NCBI GenBank assembly: GCA_902776365.1
Contig: CACYPU010000014.1
Coordinates: forward strand, 1-47,511
Direction of reading: 5' to 3'
Source of the DNA: an uncultured Bacteroidota bacterium
GTDB taxonomy: Bacteria > Bacteroidota > Bacteroidia > Bacteroidales > P3
DNA: 47,511 bases
This document shows positions 16,178 through 24,369 of the stretch, piece by piece (positions within the stretch are counted from its first letter, which is position 1; each line of letters starts with the position of its first letter). The notes under the pieces were generated by a model. It ran no database searches. It was not told the DNA's origin and was given only the letters and a program-made list of their open reading frames with translations. The position numbers and the translations under genes are program-made.

Positions 16178-16179
16178 AC

Positions 16180-16842
16180 TTATCCCTGTTTTGCATCCGT
16201 CGCCAGCCTCTTGCCGAGCTCGTAGGCCTTCTGCAGGTCCTGCGGAAACTGGGTTTCACGCACATGGGCTTTGCGCTCCTCGGGGAGCATGGCGGCATCG
16301 TAGCGGCTGTAGTCGTTGAACTGGTAGGTGTCGAAACTGTAGAGGATTTCCGTGGGGCCGAACATACCCAGTTGGCGGGCGCTGGCGTCCATCAGGATGT
16401 GGTAGTTGTTGGCACGATACACCTCCTCGTCCGGACAGTTCATGGTGAAGATGGTGGCCGAGCGTTTGGGCTTGTTGACTACGGGGTGGCTGAAATCGGA
16501 GTAGTTGACCGCCGGGAAGATGAGCCGCTCCATGAAGGCGCGGAGCCCTGCCGTTGGGTAGCCGCAGTAGACGGGCGAGCCGCACACCAGCACATCGGCT
16601 TCGACGGCGCGTTCCATGACGGATTTCAGGTCGTCGGGGAAAGAGCATACACCTTTCCTGCCGCCCTTCACCTTGCAGGCGAAGCAGCTCATGCAGCCTT
16701 TGTAGTTCATGTTACGGTCGTAGAGGTTGACCATCTCCACCTCGGCACCGGCCTCGCTGGCGCCCTCCATGGCGCGCTGCAGCAGCTGCGCCGTGTTGAA
16801 GTTCTTACGGGGACTCCCGTTGATGAATAATGCTTTTACCAT
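16180..16842 (-). CDS. NADPH-dependent FMN reductase / iron-sulfur flavoprotein family
   Basis: A 220-aa flavodoxin-fold oxidoreductase. The FMN phosphate loop is INGSPRKNFNTAQLL near residue 10. A CMSCFACK cluster, similar to the compact cysteine motif of iron-sulfur flavoproteins, is followed by DDLKSVMERAVEADVLVCGSPVYCGYPTAGLRAFMERL, the typical flavin-binding region. With only three motif cysteines visible in that stretch, plus a nearby GVCSF, a [4Fe-4S] cluster is possible but not certain. It is the first gene of a two-gene unit with the thioesterase. Confidence 0.88.
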   Translation of the reverse strand: MVKALFINGSPRKNFNTAQLLQRAMEGASEAGAEVEMVNLYDRNMNYKGCMSCFACKVKGGRKGVCSFPDDLKSVMERAVEADVLVCGSPVYCGYPTAGLRAFMERLIFPAVNYSDFSHPVVNKPKRSATIFTMNCPDEEVYRANNYHILMDASARQLGMFGPTEILYSFDTYQFNDYSRYDAAMLPEERKAHVRETQFPQDLQKAYELGKRLATDAKQG

Positions 16843-16931
16843 AACACAACTATTAACGACTGAAAGCCGGAATTATTGCATTGCTTGCCGTGATACAGCG
16901 TAAGCCGCAATGTGAAAAGACCCAACACCAT

Positions 16932-16964
16932 AAAAAAGGACTACCCGGAGAAACCGGGCAGTCC
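16932..16964 (-). terminator. rpsO terminator
   Basis: An 11-bp stem (GGACTGCCCGG / CCGGGTAGTCC on the reverse strand, one G-T pair, 5-nt loop) followed by TTTTTT, just downstream of rpsO. Confidence 0.85.
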
Positions 16965-16991
16965 CAACCATAACCAAATAAATATGAAAAA

Positions 16992-17261
16992 CTATTTTCT
17001 AAGATTGAGTTCTTTGATGATGGCACGATAGCGCTCGATGTCCTCTTTCTTCAGGTAGTCGAGCATGCGGCGACGCTTGCCGACGAGACCCACGAGGGCG
17101 CGCTCGCTGACCTGGTCCTTCTTGTTCTGCTTCATCAACTCGGTGAGGTGCTGGATGCGATAGGTGAACAAGGCAATCTGTCCTTCAACGGAGCCAGTGT
17201 CTTTAGCAGATTTTCCGTATTTGGCGAAGATTTCTTCTTTTTTCTCTTTTGTCAGATACAT
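16992..17261 (-). CDS. rpsO: 30S ribosomal protein S15
   Basis: An 89-aa protein with the full S15 fold: TGSVEGQIALFTYRIQHLTELM, KKDQVSERALVGLVGKRRRMLDYLKKEDIERYRAIIKEL and a terminal NLRK. S15 binds the 16S rRNA three-way junction early in 30S assembly. The length is exactly typical. It is monocistronic, between its own TATTTTTG promoter and a strong terminator. Confidence 0.98.
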   Translation of the reverse strand: MYLTKEKKEEIFAKYGKSAKDTGSVEGQIALFTYRIQHLTELMKQNKKDQVSERALVGLVGKRRRMLDYLKKEDIERYRAIIKELNLRK

Positions 17262-17310
17262 AATTAGTTACGTTTTCTTTTCTTGTTTTTTTTCGTTCTC
17301 AAATCGAATG

Positions 17311-17318
17311 CAAAAATA
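17311..17318 (-). promoter_or_regulatory. -7 box for rpsO
   Basis: Reverse strand TATTTTTG, about 50 nt before the ATG. The leader is long enough for the autoregulation known for S15 elsewhere, but no specific structure was identified. Confidence 0.65.
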
Positions 17319-17385
17319 CGCACTTTTTCCGAACTACCAAAATTTTTTTGCGATTTTTGGTGGATTTAACGTTTATTAAGAAAGT

Positions 17386-17781
17386 TTAGGCCTCGATGGC
17401 AGCGGCAATCTGGGCGGCGAGGTCCTGCAACTCCTCGGGAGACATGTCTACATGATGGCCGAAGTTGAGGTCGCCGGGCTTGTTGAGCGGCATGAGGTGG
17501 ATGTGGACGTGGGGCACGTCGATGCCCACCACAGCTTCGCCGACCTTGATGCAGGGACATACTTTCTTGAGTCCCTTGGCCACACGCTTGGCAAAGAGGT
17601 GCAGCTCACAGAAGAGCTCGTCGTCGAGGTCGAAGATGTAGTCTACTTCCTTCTTGGGGATGCAGAGGACATGTCCGCGGACGACGGGGTTGATGTCGAG
17701 GAAAGCGAAACAATGCTCGGTTTCGGCGACTTTATAGCAGGGGATTTCGCCTGCGACGATTTTGCTGAAAATGGTAGCCAT
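17386..17781 (-). CDS. HIT-family protein
   Basis: A 131-aa histidine-triad nucleotide hydrolase/transferase. It begins MATIFSKIVAGEIPCYKVAETEHCFAFLDI and carries the catalytic triad VPHVHIHLMPLN (HxHxH). HIT proteins of this class cleave nucleoside phosphoramidates or related adenylated compounds. Its ATG shares one base with the greA stop codon (TAATG), so translation is probably coupled. In Bacteroidota greA and HIT genes are commonly paired. Confidence 0.95.
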   Translation of the reverse strand: MATIFSKIVAGEIPCYKVAETEHCFAFLDINPVVRGHVLCIPKKEVDYIFDLDDELFCELHLFAKRVAKGLKKVCPCIKVGEAVVGIDVPHVHIHLMPLNKPGDLNFGHHVDMSPEELQDLAAQIAAAIEA

Positions 17782-18254
17782 TATCGTTCGATTTTAGTGA
17801 GTTCGAAAGTCATTTTGCCGGCGGGGACGTTGACTTCAACGATGTCGCCGACTTTGTGGCCGAGAAATGCCGAAGCAAAGGGCGAAGTGATGGAGATTTT
17901 GCCCAGCTTAAGGTTGGCCTCGCTCTCGGGGACGATGGTGTACTTCTGCACCATCTTGTTTTTGGTATTGCGGATGGTGATGATGGAGAGCAGGAGGACC
18001 TTGGAGGTGTCGATTTTGGACTCGTCGAGGAGGCGGGCGTTGGCCACGAGCTCCTGGAGTTTGGAAATGCGAGCCTCGAGATGTCCCTGAGCCTCCTTGG
18101 CGGCGTCGTATTCGGCGTTCTCGGAGAGGTCGCCTTTGTCGCGTGCCTCGGCAATGGCCGCGGAGGCGGCGGGGCGGTCGACAACGATGAGATGGTGGAG
18201 TTCGTCCTTGAGCTTCTGGAGACCCTCTTCGCTGTAATATTTGATTTCTGCCAT
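17781..18254 (-). CDS. greA: Transcription elongation factor GreA
   Basis: A 157-aa GreA with the N-terminal antiparallel coiled coil that enters the RNA polymerase secondary channel (EGLQKLKDELHHL; ARDKGDLSENAEYDAAKEAQGHLEARI). The acidic tip DLSENAEYDAAK promotes cleavage of backtracked RNA. The C-terminal FKBP-like domain has YTIVPESEANLKLGKISITSPFASAFLGHKVGD. No clear -7 box lies upstream, so part of its transcription may come from beyond. Confidence 0.98.
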   Translation of the reverse strand: MAEIKYYSEEGLQKLKDELHHLIVVDRPAASAAIAEARDKGDLSENAEYDAAKEAQGHLEARISKLQELVANARLLDESKIDTSKVLLLSIITIRNTKNKMVQKYTIVPESEANLKLGKISITSPFASAFLGHKVGDIVEVNVPAGKMTFELTKIER

Positions 18255-18280
18255 GATATGTGTATGTTTTCTTGAGGTTT

Positions 18281-18320
18281 AAAAAGGTGGGAAAGGCTTC
18301 AAGAAAAGCCTTTCCCTACC
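18281..18320 (-). terminator. Terminator of the secDF-PorV operon
   Basis: GGTGGGAAAGGCTT (18286-18299) pairs with AAGCCTTTCCCTACC (18306-18320) around a 6-nt loop. On the reverse strand a TTTTT run follows. Confidence 0.85.
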
Positions 18321-18342
18321 CGGATTATGTGTCTTTCAGCTT

Positions 18343-19410
18343 TTAGAATCTGAAGCTGGCTCCGATGGTGTGGGTGCCTTTGAGGGGCGACGCCGAACGG
18401 TAGGAGTAGTCGATGGTGATGCCGGTCGTTTCCTCCTTATTGAGGGGGATGTCGACCGAGGCGCCGGCGCAGATGCCGTTGTTGGCAGTGGCAGCGTCGT
18501 TGTCCCACAGACCGGGCTGGAAGATGTAACCGGCACGGAGCTGGAACTTCTTCAGCAGGCTGTACTCAAAACCGAGGGTGTAGTTGTCGCGTAGGAAGGC
18601 ATTGGAGGTGAAGCTACCGGCCACGGTGAGTTTCTGGTCCCACTTGTCGAAGTAGAAGTCGTAGGAGAGACCGATGTTGAGGCAGGTGGGAAGCTCCATC
18701 TCGGCTTTGCGGGTTTCGACGGTGAAGTCGTTGCCGCCAGTACCGACCATCTGTAGAGAGAGACCCGTGCCGTCGAAGCTCATCGAGGGACCCCAGTTCC
18801 TCAGGGAGATACCGAACTTGAGTTCGTCGTTCTCACCGGTGACGTACTGGATACCAGCGTCGATACCAAAGCCGGAGCCGGAGACGTTGTCGGTGCTCTC
18901 GGTGACCACCTTGAGCACGGCACCGCCGTGGATACTGCGGGTGAAACTATGGGCATAAGCGACGTTAATGTTCATGTAGCTCGGCGAGAAGGTACCGTTG
19001 GTACCCAACTCGGGACTGTCGTACTTGGTGATATCGATGTCGCCAAAACCCATGGACATGACGTAGACACCGACGACGCCAGCCTCAAAGAGGCGGATGC
19101 CAAGACCGAAGGTGTTGACGGTGGCGCCACTGGAGAGACCACTCTTGCCACCATAGAGGATGGTGTTGGAGTAAGCCACTTCGATGTTGTTGACAAAGGC
19201 CAGACCGGCGACGTTGCCGAACATAGCGTCGAGACCACGCACATTAGAGATATTGACTCCTCCCCAGCCAGTGCTGCGAGCCCAGGGGTTGATGAGCAAT
19301 TCGGAGGCACCGGCGGTACCGCGACGTTCATCATTGCCTGCCTGAACCGACGGGACGGTAAGCGCCGTGAGAAGCACAACTACAGCAAATATTCTTAATA
19401 TATTTTTCAT
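18343..19410 (-). CDS. PorV/PorQ-family outer-membrane beta-barrel protein
   Basis: A 355-aa protein with a signal peptide (…TVPSVQA) and a FadL-like barrel of the PorV/PorQ group. The N-terminus GTAGASELLINPWARSTGWGGVNISNVRGLDAMFGNVAGLAF is the family hallmark. Alternating beta strands run to a terminal GASFRF, with the C-terminal Phe typical of outer-membrane barrels. PorV (LptO) shuttles type A T9SS cargo from the translocon to the attachment complex. This copy lies 31 nt after a giant T9SS-type protein, so it may be a dedicated shuttle or partner rather than the housekeeping PorV. Last gene of the operon. Confidence 0.85.
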   Translation of the reverse strand: MKNILRIFAVVVLLTALTVPSVQAGNDERRGTAGASELLINPWARSTGWGGVNISNVRGLDAMFGNVAGLAFVNNIEVAYSNTILYGGKSGLSSGATVNTFGLGIRLFEAGVVGVYVMSMGFGDIDITKYDSPELGTNGTFSPSYMNINVAYAHSFTRSIHGGAVLKVVTESTDNVSGSGFGIDAGIQYVTGENDELKFGISLRNWGPSMSFDGTGLSLQMVGTGGNDFTVETRKAEMELPTCLNIGLSYDFYFDKWDQKLTVAGSFTSNAFLRDNYTLGFEYSLLKKFQLRAGYIFQPGLWDNDAATANNGICAGASVDIPLNKEETTGITIDYSYRSASPLKGTHTIGASFRF

Positions 19411-19441
19411 CTCTGTAATTTTTTAGTTGTTTCTTACACTA

Positions 19442-22400
19442 TTAGAATCCGAACGAGTTGAGGTCGACGGGTCGCATGGTGCCGAACCACTTGATGACAC
19501 GCTCGCCTATGCCGGGAACACTGACATGGATGAGATACATACCACCAGCAATGGGGATACCAGCCTGGTTGTGGAGATCCCAGTCGATAGTGGTGCTGTT
19601 GACGGGTGTGGGACCGAGGGTGCGGACGAGAGTGCCGTCGACGGTGTAGATACGGATGAGACAGCCTTGGGGTTGACCATTCTCGATACCGGTGGGCAGG
19701 TTGACGATACGCACCTTGGTCTCGAGCTGGCTAGCAGTCTCATAGGAAGAATAGCTGTAGTAGGGGTTCGGGACAACGGTGATTTGTCCGAGGAGGGAAT
19801 CGATGTATTCCTGACGAGGATTGTTCGTGATGGCGAGGCCTTCAAGAACAGCATCCTCGGCGGAGAGCACGAACTGGTAGGCGGGCATCTCGCGGTTGAC
19901 ATTGGCGATGCCAGCAGCGGGCGATTTGGTGCGGTTGCCCGAGAGGCAAACACCGTAGGGGCTGCGGACATCGATGTCGATGGTGACGTCGCAGGGGATG
20001 TCCTCCATAGGATTGTTGATGGTGTAGCGGCTGCTGACCATAGGCATGTTGACCCAAGCCACAGAGGCATAAAGCATGGCGATGGAGTCGCGCACGGGGA
20101 TACCATTGGCAAGAGTGGGGCACTGGGAGATACCATGCGAGAGCCATCTGTTACCCGATTTGGAGACGTAAGTCTTCATGAGTCTGTCGACAGAGCCGAG
20201 CATCTTCATGGCCCAACGACCGGCGTCATAAGACGGGGTGGTGTAGGTGGTGTAGGAGGAGACAACAGGGCTGGAGGAGACAGAGGCGAAGTTGTAGAAG
20301 GGCTGACGGGTGGCATTCATCACATAGACATAATGACGACCGCCGATGATGTAGTTCTGAGTACCCTCGACAGTGGTGCTGACGGGGTTCCACATCATGT
20401 CGCGACCATTGTACTGAACATAGCGTGAATCCTCACCGAACATGATGTTGAGGCGCTCGCCAGTGATGGTGTTGATAGCATAGCCGGGGAACCAACCCAT
20501 GCCAGAGTCGGAGATGTAGGCGGGGTTGTCGGGATCGTTGGCGTCGGGAGCAACACCGAGGTCGGCACAAGTCTTACCTTCCTTGTTGACGGAAGCGTGC
20601 TTACGGGCAGCAAACTTACGGGCGTTGCCTTCGGACTGGGTGTGGTCGTCGCACATCTCAACCACCGGGCAGCGGGTCCACTTGGAAGTATCGGCAGTGA
20701 AGACGATGTGGACGCTGGGCAGCAAGGAGAGGTCGTGGAAGTTGATGGCCTTGTTGTAGATGTTAACCATCAGTTCACGCTCGAGTTTGTTCTTGTACTC
20801 GCCAGGGCCGAAGGTGGAGCCACCGACTGCATTGAGGGTGTCCTCGTCGGCCATAAAGTAGGAGAAGTTGAAGCCCGGGTGGAAGGGTTGTGTGGAGACC
20901 AATCCGTAGGGAGCCCAGAGGCCGTCGACCACACCTTCAAATGTTTGTTCTTTATCAAGAGCCTCGGTCTGGGTTTGGGCACTCATAAGATTGGGGTTGG
21001 CGTAGCCTCTGAAGAAGTCTTCGTCGAGGTAGGGCTCGGAAGGATTGAACTTGGTCTTCAGGGCAATGAAGGACTCGTATGTTTTCTCCGAGTACTGGGC
21101 GCCAGCATGGATCCAGTTATAGATATAGTAGTTGTCGTTGTCAGGAATACCGCTGAGCCACTGCAGATTGTCGTTAGCAAAGTGCATCTCGGAATTGAGG
21201 AGAGCACCTTTCGAGGCGAAACCACCATAGAAGCGGCCCGGGAAAGCGTTCTGGGAAGAGGTCATGAATTGGAGCTCGGTGGCGACAGCCTGAGGATTGA
21301 CCAGGGTGACGGCAATGCCGAGGTCGAGGAAGACCTGCTCGTTGTAGCGCTCGATGGTGAAGTCGGACCAGATGGTGTCATAGGCCTGACCGTCGACACG
21401 GATGATACGCCAACGGGTGTCAGCACCCACGGTAGTGGTGTCATTGCCAATATTGCTGAAGAGGATGTTGAAGCGGCCTTCTTTAATCTTAAGAGGATCG
21501 ATGACACGCACGTTGATGGGACCGTAGTTCTCTTGGTAGACGGGGTTGGGGATGATGCAGGGGTTGGTCATCGTGTAGTTGTCGGTGCCGTTGTTGTTGA
21601 GGCGACCGGTCATGGTGCCAGGACCCTTGCCGGGAACTCCAGCGACACCCATGAGCTCGTTGATGGAGGTGGTATCGAGACGGAGGATGGAACCACCGTT
21701 ACCGTAACCACCGAGACGGATGATTTGCGGGCACATGCCGAACTCAGCCTGGGCAATCTTACCGCCATCTTCAGCTGCGGGGCTGTGGGGGATGACAGTG
21801 ATGGGGACGATGCTACCACCGTCTTTCTCACGCTTACGACCGGCGAGGTAGGGCTCTTTCTGACCATCGAGGAAGGCAGCCTCGGTCTGGGAATACTCTT
21901 TGTAGCGGTTCTGCGCATAGGCAATGGCGATGAAGTAGTATTCCTTGTTGTTGACGAGGTTGGTGTTCACACCGGTGGCGAACTGGTCCTTGGTGACGCG
22001 GAAGACATGCTGGATACCCTTATTGGAGCCTTCGACCATGACCGTGCCGGAAAGGATACCTGTACGCGTGTCGGTAGTGTAGTTGACGAGGGTTCCAATG
22101 GGGAGGCTGGGAGAAGTGTTGACCGTGGTATCGGTGCCGTCGATGAGGACAGAATCGTAGTAGTTCTCAAGGTCGCACTGGGCCACGAGTTTGGCCTTGG
22201 TAGGATCGTTGATGTCGGCCACGGAGCAGTTGGCATCCTTCAACTGATAAATCTGATAACCTTCGAAGTGATAGTTGACATCGTAGGCATGGACGGTGCC
22301 ATCTTCATCGGTGTAGAAGCTGGGGATAGAGGGCGAAGCCTCGGCGTAGTTCTCACCGAAGTTGTTGGAGTTGGGGTTGGAGTAGGTGAGATAGAGGATA

Positions 22401-24343
22401 ACCTCGTTGCTGAGTTCCTGGCAGGTGAGCGTGGGAGCGTCGGGGCCGTCGAGGACCTTGAAGCAGTTCTCGAAGAGGCGCTGGCAGACGTCGTCGATCT
22501 GACGAAGGAGCTGCACGGACGACCAGTTGTCGCCGGAGGAAGCCTGAGCGAAGGGGATACCCACGGTGATGTAGTTCAGAGCACCGGGTTTGAGGGTGAA
22601 GGGACCAGCGGACTGCATGAAGCGGCGGTCGCCGGGGGTGTTGCCGGAAGCACCGGCGGTAATTTCAGTCCAGTCATCGGGGTTGACGGACGGAACAACA
22701 CCATCGGTGCCCCAATGCCATGGGTCAGAATCGTCGGGGAACATGAAGTCGCACTTGAGGTTGTTGGGGTCGACATCCAGGGAGATAGCGTTACCACCAT
22801 AGAGCATGCGTGATTTGTTTTTCCAGAAGCCCTGAAGGTAGTTGTAGTAGTCAGAAGCCTTGGCGGGCTCACCGTTGATAGAGGAGGTACCGTTGTCGTA
22901 GTACACGAAGCGACGCATACCGAAACGCTCGTCGTCGACGATGCCGTTACCAAAGTTAACACCATTGATGGCGCAGTTGCCGACGGTGTCGCCCTGACGG
23001 AAGTACCAGCTCATGGGGTCGACGGCGAAGAAGTCGTCGGCGTGGTAGGAGATGTCAACAGTATCGTAGCCGATAAAGTTGCCGTTTTCGTCAGACTTGG
23101 CGTAGGAGGCAAGGAGTTTCTTCAGAGGCTCGGAACCCAAGGTCTGGATGTAAGGAATGTCAATCTTGGGGTTATCCTTGCCATCGGGATCCATGTAAGG
23201 ACCCTGGAAGAAGTCGATACCGACTGCCGGGGGAATGCCAGAGTAGGAACCGGAGCCGGGGGTATCTTGGGCTTTACCGTTGTAGCAGTAGCCAAGACCG
23301 CGACGGACGTCACAACCCACGAAGTCGTCCCATGCATAACCCAGATCGGGGTCGACCCACTGGCTGAAGAAGGTGTTGGTCAATTCATAGGTGGAGCGGT
23401 TGATAATCTCGTAGGAGTAGAAGGTCATGTCGTTGATCTTGTCGTTGGTGGAGAAGGCAAAAGCCTGGGCACGGATTTCAAGACCGATAGCCTGACCGTC
23501 GGACTCGGTATGGACATTACCCATATCGTTAAAGACCCACCAGATGGTCTGGTCGCCCTTGAGCACCTGATCGGAGAGGATACCGCCATGGACGATGCCG
23601 GCCTGGTCTTCCATTGTGGGAAGGCTGACACTGGACATGTTGGGGTTGCGCTGCTTGAGGGTACGGGGGCAGAGGTCGTTGTTAAAGTCATACCAAGGAT
23701 AGTCACCGTTGTAGGGGTTGTAGACACCATCGCCGTCGGCATCGTAAAACGGTGCAAGGTAGCTGGTGAGGTCGTCACCATCGCCCTTGGCGGGCCAGTT
23801 GAGGATGACATCGGGAACATCGGAGAGGTCAGACACCTGGACAGGCGTGGGACCGGAATAGTCGAAGTGCTCCATGAAGGAGAGGACTTCGGCCTTGGTG
23901 ATGATAAAATGCTTATCGTAGAGGTTACAGATGGGGAGGTCGACGGAGGCCGTTCCGTTGATTTTCAGGGGACCGGGCCAGTAGTCGTCACCATTGGAAC
24001 CGAAGGTCAGAGCAGCGACACGAAGCTGACTGTTGACGTCGGTACCACCAATCCAGAGAGCGGCACAGAACAGCGGGCAGGTGTTACTGTTCTTGGGCAG
24101 GTGATACTGGGCGACACTACCGTCATACCACATATTGCCATAGCCGTTAATCAAGGCGCGAACATTGTTGATGTTAAGTTCGGCGGTGCTCTGAGCACGC
24201 TTACAGGCGGCCGCCTTGGTTTTCACAGCATTGTTGTTCGCGTTGGTTTTCTTGCATTCGATGCACTCACGGGCCGATACCGACGCCGAGAAGGAGACGA
24301 GCAGCAAGGAGACCAATACCAATTTGCTATATATACTTTTCAT
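19442..24343 (-). CDS. Giant secreted protein with T9SS/FlgD-like C-terminal domain
   Basis: A 1633-aa protein with a signal peptide (MKSIYSKLVLVSLLLVSFSASVSA). The N-terminal region has INNVRALINGYGNMWYDG, LFCAALWIGGTDVNSQLRVAALTFGSNGDDYWPGPL and LAPFYDADGDGVYNPYNGDYP (residue 201 on; calcium-type DxDxDG), hallmarks of a large uncharacterised Bacteroidota surface family. A middle region contains YYFIAIAYAQNRYKEYS fibronectin-like strands. The C-terminus has VVPNPYY, CLIRIYTVDGTLVRTLG and AGIPIAGGMYLIHVSV, the type A T9SS / FlgD-like tail. A further MRPVDLNSFGF after the usual end is atypical. The gene lies 26 nt after a TonB-dependent receptor and precedes a PorV/PorQ gene, probably in one operon. 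The function is unknown. Confidence 0.8.
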   Translation of the reverse strand: MKSIYSKLVLVSLLLVSFSASVSARECIECKKTNANNNAVKTKAAACKRAQSTAELNINNVRALINGYGNMWYDGSVAQYHLPKNSNTCPLFCAALWIGGTDVNSQLRVAALTFGSNGDDYWPGPLKINGTASVDLPICNLYDKHFIITKAEVLSFMEHFDYSGPTPVQVSDLSDVPDVILNWPAKGDGDDLTSYLAPFYDADGDGVYNPYNGDYPWYDFNNDLCPRTLKQRNPNMSSVSLPTMEDQAGIVHGGILSDQVLKGDQTIWWVFNDMGNVHTESDGQAIGLEIRAQAFAFSTNDKINDMTFYSYEIINRSTYELTNTFFSQWVDPDLGYAWDDFVGCDVRRGLGYCYNGKAQDTPGSGSYSGIPPAVGIDFFQGPYMDPDGKDNPKIDIPYIQTLGSEPLKKLLASYAKSDENGNFIGYDTVDISYHADDFFAVDPMSWYFRQGDTVGNCAINGVNFGNGIVDDERFGMRRFVYYDNGTSSINGEPAKASDYYNYLQGFWKNKSRMLYGGNAISLDVDPNNLKCDFMFPDDSDPWHWGTDGVVPSVNPDDWTEITAGASGNTPGDRRFMQSAGPFTLKPGALNYITVGIPFAQASSGDNWSSVQLLRQIDDVCQRLFENCFKVLDGPDAPTLTCQELSNEVILYLTYSNPNSNNFGENYAEASPSIPSFYTDEDGTVHAYDVNYHFEGYQIYQLKDANCSVADINDPTKAKLVAQCDLENYYDSVLIDGTDTTVNTSPSLPIGTLVNYTTDTRTGILSGTVMVEGSNKGIQHVFRVTKDQFATGVNTNLVNNKEYYFIAIAYAQNRYKEYSQTEAAFLDGQKEPYLAGRKREKDGGSIVPITVIPHSPAAEDGGKIAQAEFGMCPQIIRLGGYGNGGSILRLDTTSINELMGVAGVPGKGPGTMTGRLNNNGTDNYTMTNPCIIPNPVYQENYGPINVRVIDPLKIKEGRFNILFSNIGNDTTTVGADTRWRIIRVDGQAYDTIWSDFTIERYNEQVFLDLGIAVTLVNPQAVATELQFMTSSQNAFPGRFYGGFASKGALLNSEMHFANDNLQWLSGIPDNDNYYIYNWIHAGAQYSEKTYESFIALKTKFNPSEPYLDEDFFRGYANPNLMSAQTQTEALDKEQTFEGVVDGLWAPYGLVSTQPFHPGFNFSYFMADEDTLNAVGGSTFGPGEYKNKLERELMVNIYNKAINFHDLSLLPSVHIVFTADTSKWTRCPVVEMCDDHTQSEGNARKFAARKHASVNKEGKTCADLGVAPDANDPDNPAYISDSGMGWFPGYAINTITGERLNIMFGEDSRYVQYNGRDMMWNPVSTTVEGTQNYIIGGRHYVYVMNATRQPFYNFASVSSSPVVSSYTTYTTPSYDAGRWAMKMLGSVDRLMKTYVSKSGNRWLSHGISQCPTLANGIPVRDSIAMLYASVAWVNMPMVSSRYTINNPMEDIPCDVTIDIDVRSPYGVCLSGNRTKSPAAGIANVNREMPAYQFVLSAEDAVLEGLAITNNPRQEYIDSLLGQITVVPNPYYSYSSYETASQLETKVRIVNLPTGIENGQPQGCLIRIYTVDGTLVRTLGPTPVNSTTIDWDLHNQAGIPIAGGMYLIHVSVPGIGERVIKWFGTMRPVDLNSFGF

Positions 24344-24369
24344 CTTTATTATTATTTATCGCGTTAAGA

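Noticed and set aside
20597-24367. Long plus-strand frames across the giant surface-protein gene
   Set aside because: Antisense shadows; the reverse strand has the signal peptide, calcium motif and sorting tail.
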